Below are positions 1-7,000 of a stretch of 64,000 bases of DNA, piece after piece (the stretch's first letter is position 1; each line of letters begins with the position of its first letter). The stretch spans positions 11,797 to 75,796 of the forward strand of contig MFPR01000014.1 of NCBI GenBank assembly GCA_001784175.1, given 5' to 3'. Under the pieces are notes generated by a model. The model made no database searches and was not told the DNA's origin. It worked only from the letters and a program-made list of their open reading frames with translations. This DNA is from Candidatus Lindowbacteria bacterium RIFCSPLOWO2_12_FULL_62_27. GTDB taxonomy: Bacteria > Lindowbacteria > 2-12-FULL-62-27. The position numbers were made by a program, and so were the translations under genes.

Positions 1-83
1 CGGCCGAGGTCCCGGACGGCGGCGGCGATGGCAGCCTCGTCAAAGACGACCCGGTCCTTCACTTCTTCAATGCTCAGCGTCAT
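1..83 (-). CDS. hpt: Hypoxanthine phosphoribosyltransferase, N-terminal fragment (runs off window)
   Basis: Only the first 27 codons are visible; the ATG is at 83 and the gene continues past the left edge. The N-terminus (MTLSIEEVKDRVVFDE, then a segment like IAAAVRDLGR) fits purine phosphoribosyltransferases of the Hpt type, which begin with an acidic helix leading into a conserved 'I...V..LG' segment. A GAGGTG ribosome binding site lies about 9 nt upstream of the ATG. The gene follows tilS on the same strand, and tilS-hpt is a common bacterial pair, which supports the call. No catalytic residue is in view, so the identity rests on context plus a short match. Confidence 0.5.
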   Translation of the reverse strand, partial: MTLSIEEVKDRVVFDEAAIAAAVRDLG

Positions 84-152
84 GCGCCTGGTTCACCTCG
101 GACTTTTGTCTCCATGTGAAATGCCCTACGCTACGCGACTTCTTGCGGCCTG

Positions 153-1142
153 TCAACCGCCCGCCAGCCGGATGCGGGACCGGTCGATCAGCAATTTCCG
201 GCCGCCAGGCAGGTCCAGCGATGCGCGGGCGGCGCTGCGGATCAGCCGTGCGGCCGCGGCCAGATTTTTGTGGCCGCCCAGAACCGCCGACCCGCCGCGC
301 CGGCGGCCCCACCGCTGCAAAACACGCGCCACCACCGCCTCCGGCCAGTTCCTGAGTTCGGCCGGATCGAGCCTCCCGCGATAAAGACCGTCGGCCAGGT
401 CCGACAGCGCGGCGTCCTCCGATTCGAGCGCCTGCTGGGTCGCGGCCATGGCCTTGGCAAACCCGGGATGCCAGGATTTCAGCATCGGGATCAGCTCCAG
501 CCGCAGACGGTTCCGGAGGAACCGCAGGTCCCGGTTCGTCGAATCTTCGTGATATGAAATTTTCTCCGCCGCCGAAAATTCCAAAATCTCGTCGCGCGTG
601 AACGGCAAAAGCGGCCGGATGATGTTCAAGGAACCGCCGCCCGCCGCCAGCGTCTCCGTCGATCTCAAACTCGTCAGGCCCCTGAGGCCGCTCCCGCGAA
701 GAAGAAAGAGAAAAAATGTCTCGATCCGGTCGTCCAGATGATGCGCCTGGGCGATGGCGTCCAGCCGGTATCGCCGGGCAGCGCGCGAAAAAAATTTCAG
801 CCGGGCCGAGCGACCGGCCGCCTCGAGCCCCTCCCCGGTCGCCCGGAGGCGGACCCGGTCAACGACGAGCGGCGCGCGCACGCGCCGCGACAGCGCCCGG
901 AGGACCGCTCGATCCCGGCGGCGCTCGGCCACGGGCCGAATCCCATGGTCCAGATGCAGGAGGACAACACGCCGAACCCCAAGATGCGCCTTCATGCGCC
1001 CGATCAGCGCCGCCAGCACACACGAATCCCGCCCGCCCGATACCCCGATCCCCAGGCGGAGGCGCCGGCCGGCACCGGAGGCGCCGAACTGTGTCCGCCA
1101 GAAATGCAAGAAACGCGAAACGAACGCGCGGGAACTCGACAT
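153..1142 (-). CDS. tilS: tRNA(Ile)-lysidine synthase
   Basis: TilS uses ATP and lysine to convert C34 of the tRNA-Ile CAU anticodon to lysidine, so that it reads AUA. The 329-residue protein has the N-type ATP pyrophosphatase PP-loop SGGRDS at residues 35-40, then the LHLDHGIRP segment and the AHHLDDRIETFFLFLLRGSGL segment typical of the family; the family usually has Q/N where this one has an R in DDRIET. The middle section HEDSTNRDLRFLRNRLR matches the tRNA-contacting helix (D.SN....RNR.R). It lacks a long C-terminal extension, as in short TilS forms. It is divergent from rodA with a 46-nt gap and lies upstream of hpt. Confidence 0.93.
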   Translation of the reverse strand: MSSSRAFVSRFLHFWRTQFGASGAGRRLRLGIGVSGGRDSCVLAALIGRMKAHLGVRRVVLLHLDHGIRPVAERRRDRAVLRALSRRVRAPLVVDRVRLRATGEGLEAAGRSARLKFFSRAARRYRLDAIAQAHHLDDRIETFFLFLLRGSGLRGLTSLRSTETLAAGGGSLNIIRPLLPFTRDEILEFSAAEKISYHEDSTNRDLRFLRNRLRLELIPMLKSWHPGFAKAMAATQQALESEDAALSDLADGLYRGRLDPAELRNWPEAVVARVLQRWGRRRGGSAVLGGHKNLAAAARLIRSAARASLDLPGGRKLLIDRSRIRLAGG

Positions 1143-1188
1143 CGCCGGCAGTCTATCTCAGCCCGCCTCAATCTGCTATGACGGGATC

Positions 1189-2508
1189 ATGCGGCTCCCG
1201 GAATTTCGGATGGAATCGCTCTTTACGGGGTGCCTCGTTGCGGCGGCGCTGATCGGGCTCACGAATCTCTACAGCGCGGCGGGCGGCGGGCAGGAGGAGT
1301 ATTTCTGGCGGCAGGTTCTCGCGACGGCGGCCGGCGTGGGGATATGCGCGGTCCTGGCCGCAACCGATTACCGGTCCCTGCGGCGCACCGGCGCGCTCCT
1401 GTATATTCTGGGCAACGTCGTGCTGCTCCTGACGGCGCTCATGGGCCGCGAAGTCAAAGCCACGCGGTCGTGGCTTTCCTTCGGGATTTTTTCGGTGCAG
1501 CCGTCGGAGCTGTTCAAGGGTATTTTCATTCTCCATCTGGCGGCGTATCTCGGTCAGATCCAGCGCGAACACCGTGCGACGCTCCTGCGCGGGCTTTTCA
1601 TTCCGCTCTTGCTTCTGGCCATACCGGTCGCGCTCACCCTGTATCAGGGAGACGCGGGGACGGCGGCCGTTTACATTCCGGTTTTCTTTGTGATGATCTA
1701 CACGGCCGGCCTGCATTTCGCCCTGATCGGCATCGCCCTCAGCGTCGGCGCCCTCGCGGCCGCCACCGCCACCCTCCGCGTCTTCATCGAAACCACGCAC
1801 ACCGGATGGGAAGCCTTCATACAGAAGTACCTGTTCGGATCGCTTGCGTGGCCCGTGTTCGGGCTGACGTTTCTGGCCTGCGCCCTGTTTCTGATCCTGC
1901 GCCTCCGGTTCACGCATTACCGGGGCGGCCACAAGACGCGATTCGTGATGCTGATGGTGGCGGTTCTGTTTGCGGGTCTGCAATCGGGCGAAGTGTTCTA
2001 TCAGAAGCTGAAACCTCATCAGAAAAATCGCATCGCGTCTTTTTTCAACCCGCAGATCGACCCGCGCGGCGCCGGATACCAGGCGCTTCAAGCCCGGATC
2101 GCGGTCGGCTCCGGCGGGATATGGGGCAAAGGGTATTTCAAGGGCACGCAGAAGGGCCTTGGGTTTTTGCCGGAACAGTGGACCGATTTCGCTTTCAGCG
2201 TCCTCGCCGAGGAATGGGGATTTGCCGGCAGCACGGCCACCCTGCTGATCTATGGCCTGCTCATCGGGTCCGCCCTCTCGATCGGCCGCAACGCCACCGA
2301 CCTCTACGGGTGCCTCGTGGCGACCGGAACGGCCGCGCTGTATTTCATCCACATGGGAATCGGCGTCGCCATGAATCTCGGCGCGTTTCCGGTCGTCGGC
2401 ATCCCCATGCCCTTCCTCTCCTACGGCGGCTCCGCCCAAGTCCTCAATTTCATGATGGCCGGCCTCACCCTCTCGGTAGCCCGCCACCGGCGGCTTTTGG
2501 CGGCGTAG
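1189..2508 (+). CDS. rodA: Rod shape-determining SEDS glycan polymerase RodA
   Basis: SEDS-family integral membrane glycosyltransferase that polymerises lipid II for cell elongation. The reading frame is open far upstream, but that part is antisense to tilS; the SEDS homology begins at the ATG at 1189, giving 439 residues. Family marks: SWLSFGIFSVQPSELFKG, YQGDAGTAAVYIP (normally PDLGTA, here QGDAGTA), the IAVGSGGIWGKGYFKGTQ segment, FLPEQWTDFAFSVLAEEWG, and GIPMPFLSYGGS near the C-terminus. The GKG...GTQ and TDF..SVLAEE pattern favours RodA over FtsW. About ten hydrophobic segments are present. No class B penicillin-binding protein partner is in the window. Confidence 0.9.
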   Translation: MRLPEFRMESLFTGCLVAAALIGLTNLYSAAGGGQEEYFWRQVLATAAGVGICAVLAATDYRSLRRTGALLYILGNVVLLLTALMGREVKATRSWLSFGIFSVQPSELFKGIFILHLAAYLGQIQREHRATLLRGLFIPLLLLAIPVALTLYQGDAGTAAVYIPVFFVMIYTAGLHFALIGIALSVGALAAATATLRVFIETTHTGWEAFIQKYLFGSLAWPVFGLTFLACALFLILRLRFTHYRGGHKTRFVMLMVAVLFAGLQSGEVFYQKLKPHQKNRIASFFNPQIDPRGAGYQALQARIAVGSGGIWGKGYFKGTQKGLGFLPEQWTDFAFSVLAEEWGFAGSTATLLIYGLLIGSALSIGRNATDLYGCLVATGTAALYFIHMGIGVAMNLGAFPVVGIPMPFLSYGGSAQVLNFMMAGLTLSVARHRRLLAA

Positions 2509-2527
2509 CGCCGGCCCACCCCCGTCG

Positions 2528-3607
2528 TCAGGCTGAAACGACGACGCTGTCGGAGATTTTGTCGTGCCACGCCATCCGGCGGGCGTCCCAGAACGCCCAG
2601 AGGAAACCCAGAAACAGCGGCGCCGCGGAAAGATAATAGAGGACGCACCTCAAGAAGGCGCGTTTGAATCCGAGCGGCGTTCCGTCCGAGCCGACCACCC
2701 GGAGTTTCAGCAGTCGTTTTCCGGGCGTAGCGCCCTTTTTCCAAAGTAGGAGCGTCGAATATAGGATAAAGATCGCCTGCCAGAGAACGCCGCCCGCTTT
2801 TTTCAGTTTGCCTCTTCGGCGGTTGAGCGACTGCCTCTCTGCGTCGAGCGGATGGCCGGCCGGAATGTCGCCCGGCGCCTTGAATCCCTCAGCGGCCATC
2901 GCCCGGCGAAACTCCGTCTGGCCTTTATGGATTTTTGAGCGCGCGCCGAGCGTCAGAACAAGGACCGCCAGAAAAACCAGCACGGCGTCGAGGCCGAACG
3001 CCGCCGCCCGCCGCCATACGGACGCCGGGCGCGGCGAGAGCGCGACGCCCGAATCAAAAACGATCTCGGGCGCAGGCGCCGCCGGCGGCGATTCGCCCTC
3101 CCGCAGCACCCGGTATACTTTGATCTTGTGCGGGATTCCCTTGAGGACGCGATATCCGATCTCGGCGGACGGGACCTCGGATTTGTTCATGGCCAGGTAG
3201 GTGGCCTCGGTGAAGTATATCTCGTTGGCTTCGGCGATGCCCTCGATCCGGGCCGCGATGTTGACCGCCTCGCCGTAGATGTCGCCCTCCTCGAGGGTCA
3301 CCTCGCCCGTGTTGATCGCCACCCGGATCTCGATGCGGTCCGGTTCGGCGAGCGTGGCGTTGTGGGTTCGCAGGGTTTCCTGAAGCTCCATGCCGGTGAG
3401 AACGGCGTCGGTCGGACTTTCAAAGGTCACCAAAAACGCGTCGCCGATGGTTTTGATGAGTTTCCCGCCCCGGTTCTCGATCACCGGCAGAAGCAGTTCG
3501 CGGTGCCGGCGAAGCATGTCCATCGTCGCGCTTCGGCTCTGCCCGCTCGTCCGGGGAGTGAATCCCTTCATGTCGGTAAACACGATGGTGAGGTTCTTGG
3601 TATCCAC
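2528..3607 (-). CDS. Class III adenylate/guanylate cyclase fused to RDD membrane domain
   Basis: Residues 1-170 form a class III nucleotide cyclase catalytic domain. The metal-binding aspartates are visible (FTDMKGFT, D12; KTIGDAFLVTF, D56), as are the transition-state residues in VNIAAR (N116, R120), so activity is plausible. Residues from about 197 to 359 are an RDD-family domain with three or four hydrophobic helices, including the GATPGKRLLKLRVVG motif and a terminal WHDKISDSVV segment typical of RDD proteins. The cyclase would therefore be cytoplasmic and membrane-tethered at its C-terminus. Product (cAMP or cGMP) cannot be decided from sequence. It is convergent with rodA, 19 nt away, and divergent from rpmB. 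Confidence 0.85.
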   Translation of the reverse strand: MDTKNLTIVFTDMKGFTPRTSGQSRSATMDMLRRHRELLLPVIENRGGKLIKTIGDAFLVTFESPTDAVLTGMELQETLRTHNATLAEPDRIEIRVAINTGEVTLEEGDIYGEAVNIAARIEGIAEANEIYFTEATYLAMNKSEVPSAEIGYRVLKGIPHKIKVYRVLREGESPPAAPAPEIVFDSGVALSPRPASVWRRAAAFGLDAVLVFLAVLVLTLGARSKIHKGQTEFRRAMAAEGFKAPGDIPAGHPLDAERQSLNRRRGKLKKAGGVLWQAIFILYSTLLLWKKGATPGKRLLKLRVVGSDGTPLGFKRAFLRCVLYYLSAAPLFLGFLWAFWDARRMAWHDKISDSVVVSA

Positions 3608-3650
3608 GAGAGCGCAACACTATCTTATACCATTCCGCGCCGCCAGCCCA

Positions 3651-3677
3651 TTGACGGAGGGCCGCCGGCGTTATAGA
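3651..3677 (+). promoter_or_regulatory. Candidate sigma70-type promoter for rpmB
   Basis: TTGACG at 3651-3656 and TATAGA at 3672-3677 with a short 15-nt spacer. An AGGAGG ribosome binding site sits about 5 nt before the rpmB ATG. The spacer is shorter than the optimum, hence moderate confidence. Confidence 0.4.
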
Positions 3678-3703
3678 GTGGCGCAAATTTTGAGGAGGCT
3701 TGT

Positions 3704-3895
3704 ATGGCCAGAGTATGCGAGATTTGCGGCAAGGCGCCGGCCAGCGGGAACAACGTGAGTCACGCGCGCAACAAGACCCGCCGGCGATGGATGCCCAACC
3801 TACAGAAAATCAAAATCACCCTGCACGGCCGGGTCTGCCGGGCCAACGTCTGCACGCGTTGCATCAAGTCCGACCGGATCCGGAAAGCCGCCTGA
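3704..3895 (+). CDS. rpmB: 50S ribosomal protein L28
   Basis: A 63-residue protein beginning [20 protein letters not shown], the hallmark of zinc-binding L28 proteins. It carries the two Cys pairs (CEIC near the start and CTRC near the end) that bind zinc, and the conserved [12 protein letters not shown] segment. Length is normal for short L28 forms. It is preceded by a strong AGGAGG site. The gene stands alone: the downstream gene starts 125 nt later, beyond a long palindrome. Confidence 0.97.
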   Translation: MARVCEICGKAPASGNNVSHARNKTRRRWMPNLQKIKITLHGRVCRANVCTRCIKSDRIRKAA

Positions 3896-3966
3896 CCCCC
3901 GGCCCGGACTCGGTCCCAGGGCCCCAGGCGCCCTTCCGCGCCCGACGGCGGCCCTGCCGTCCCGAG

Positions 3967-4018
3967 TGATATCATGATATCATGATAGCTATCATGATAT
4001 CATGATATCATGATATCA
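3967..4018. repeat. Perfect 44-bp palindrome built from TGATATCA units
   Basis: Positions 3967-3988 and 3989-4010 are exact reverse complements (22 + 22 nt, no loop, centred on AGCT), and one further TGATATCA unit follows at 4011-4018. Each 8-mer is itself palindromic. The last unit supplies a TGA stop at 4011-4013 in the frame of the next gene, whose first usable start codon is TTG at 4020. There is no T-run, so it is not an obvious intrinsic terminator. Confidence 0.95.
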
Positions 4019-4019
4019 C

Positions 4020-7000
4020 TTGGCTTCGGAGTCCTTTCCAGATGAACTGACGGGGGTTTTCCCGCCGGGGGACCCCGAGTCCCTGGAGGGGATGAGGCTC
4101 CTTAACCGGCTCCTCCTCCGGTTTTCACGGCCCCGCGAGGTTCTCCGGGGAATTGCCAATCTCGTCCGGTCCGGCGATCCACTGGTGGCGCCGCCGGAAA
4201 CGTTCCTCCACCGGCGATATGCACAGCAGTTTGAAAATTGGGATTACCCCGTGACGGTCCAGTCCCTGGTGGAGACGGAGGAAGGGCGGCTCCTGTCGTT
4301 GCCGCCCGGATCCCGGCGGTTTTCGAAGTTCCGCAGAATCATCCCGGACATTGTGAACCTCCAGCTTCAAGTCCGCTTCCCCCGCCTCCTGGCGGAACTG
4401 GCGAACCGGCCGAACCTTTTTTTTCCGGGCGTTTTTTTTCCGCAGGAGCTGGAGATCGGAAACATGGAAATGATCTCGGCTCTCCACGGGACATTTTATG
4501 TCGTCCACGCGGAGCTCAAGGTCGGGCGGCCCGCCGGGCGCGGCCAGCCGGCGTCGGTCGTGCTGAAACCGACGGACATGGCGCTGGAGTCGATCGTCAC
4601 GTTCACCCTGCAGTTCATCAACCGCCGGCTCGATCCAGCCACCCGGAGAAGCCTCGGGCCGATTCTGGCGCCCACCATTGTTTCGATCGACGACCGCTAC
4701 GGCATCATGGATCTCATCCCCGGCAAAAACGGCGTCGAGTTCCTTCCCCAGGGCATCCAGGCCGGGTCCATTCAGGAACTTCGCCGGAACGAGTTTCCGC
4801 CGGACCTCGATCTTTCGCGCGAAGAAGTTCTGCAAATTGCCCGTGAATTTTCCAAGCAGGCTGTGATGGCCTATTACCTCCGGCTGTACGACCGCAAGCC
4901 TGACCAGTTGATGATTCACCGGATCGAAGACGGTCCCGCGCGGGCGGCGCTCCAATTCGCGCACATCGATTTTGGCCGGGCCCTCAAACGGAATTATGCC
5001 CTGCCCTGGAAGCGCCACTATGATCCGACCCGGCCGCCGCTGGTGTTCGACGTTCACGAAATTCCATATTTTGAGGCCGCCGCCGCATTCATCTACCTTC
5101 CTCATTTCATTCCGGCGGATCTGAAGGACCGGTTGAGTCCGTTCGACGGCGAAATGCGGGAGGTGATCATCGAGACCTTTGTCCGGCTGGCGGGCGAAAT
5201 CAAATCGGAAGCGGACGAAATTCACTCGCTCCTCAAATACCTCATCGGCCGCCGGACCCAGTACCGGCCCGTGGAGGTTCAGGATATTTGTGTGGCGCCG
5301 GAGGACGTGGAGGAGGTCTATACCACGCTCATCGCGCTGGACGACCCGGAGGACATCATCGAATCGATCCTGAACCTGGCCTATCACGAGCGCGAAGGCA
5401 CGGCCGCGCTCCTTGCGGACGGCGACGACGAAAGCGGCGTCTATCGCCGGGCGCTGTTGTCCGGAGACCGCGTGACCCGCCTCACGGACCGATTGGACGG
5501 CGCTCACCCCTACCGGCTGCGGGACTATCGAACGCAGGGCCGGGTTTCGTACGACGTGGAACAGAAAAAACTGCGGATCCATTTTGGCGATCAACCGGAG
5601 CGCGTGATCGCGCACGTCGAGCGGCAGTATTCCGCCCGGCTGGCCCGCTTCATCCGCCAATACCCGGGCGACCCGCGCGGCGTCGAGCTTGAAATCGTCA
5701 GCGACGGAAGCGTCACCGCGCGAAAAGTATCGCCGGACGGCCGGACGGGGCTTCGGCAGAAGCTGCGGTTTCCGCCCGACATCATGCAGGAGATCAACGA
5801 ATCCGGGTCGGGATTTTCGCCCGCCGCGCACGTTCTGGCGCACGCCGCCGACTACAAGATGCGCCCGGCCGCCGACGACTACCTGCTGGATGAAATCGAC
5901 AAACATCGGCGGATCATTGCCAACGATCTGGAAGGCCGGGAAATCCTCCAGTTCATGATGGCGACCGAGCCACCCGGCCATCCGCTCAACGCCGCCATGG
6001 CGGAGATGGTCCGGTACCTGCTGGCCAATCCGGATTACCTGGCCGACAAGGACCCCTACGAGAGCATCAATCAACTGGTCCTGTCGCTGGCGCGCAAGCA
6101 TCTGCAACGGCGATGGCCCGGCGGCCGCGCGATGATCGAGGAATTTCTGCCGAAAAACTTTCTGGAGGCCATCCACCCGCTGGGACTGCCGATCCTCGGT
6201 CTCTACGAGCATGTCGACCTGTCGCATTTCATCCATCTGATCCTCACGGTCCGGCTGGCGGACGAGCTGGGCAGGCGAGCCGCCCTGGCGCCGGCCGAAC
6301 TGAAAATCCTCCGGACGGCCGCCTTCCTCCACGACCTGAACGTCATGGACGTGCATTTCCGGGAGGCGTTGATGGAGCCCAGCGGCCGCTTGAACCGGCC
6401 CATTCTCGCGCAGGTGATGGAACGGCACGCGGAGATTGCCGCGGAGATTTTTGAAAAGTCCCTGTCGGAACGGAAAATTTCCGCGCCCGACGGCATGACG
6501 GCGGAGATGCTGCTTCACATCCTGAAAAACCATCATCGCCCCTCCGGCCGGGTGGAGCAAATCCTGCACCTCGCGGACAACATCGCCGTCTTCGCCGACC
6601 GGACGCGTCCCGATCACTGGAACCGGGGTTTTTTGCGGCTGGAGGAGATCGCACCGCGATGGATCGACGCCCAACTGGAGCGCAAGCTGATCGACCGCGA
6701 GGTTTGGTCCGCGGCCCAGGGATTTTTTTCCGATCCGAAAAACTACGCGCTCCTTCGCGAGCTGGACCGCATGTCGGCCTTTTTCCCCCAGGTGTTCGCC
6801 GCCCTCCAGATGGCCGCCGCGCTGCACTTGGGTCTCAATCCCCAGCACACCAATCCGATGGCGGACCTGCGCGAGCGCCACGGGGAGGATCTGGTCAACC
6901 GGATCTTCGACAATCTCATGAAGTCCGGCCTGTCGGTTCGGGACAAGATCAAGGTGTTGAACCGGACCGACGCTATCGCGCCGATGTTTCGGAAGGAAAC

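Noticed and set aside
754-1188. Upstream extension of the rodA frame
   Set aside because: It lies antisense in tilS and encodes a Ser/Arg/Pro-rich stretch; SEDS homology begins only at 1189.
3967-4018. Intrinsic terminator of rpmB
   Set aside because: The palindrome is AT-rich with no loop and no T-run, so it lacks the features of a Rho-independent terminator.
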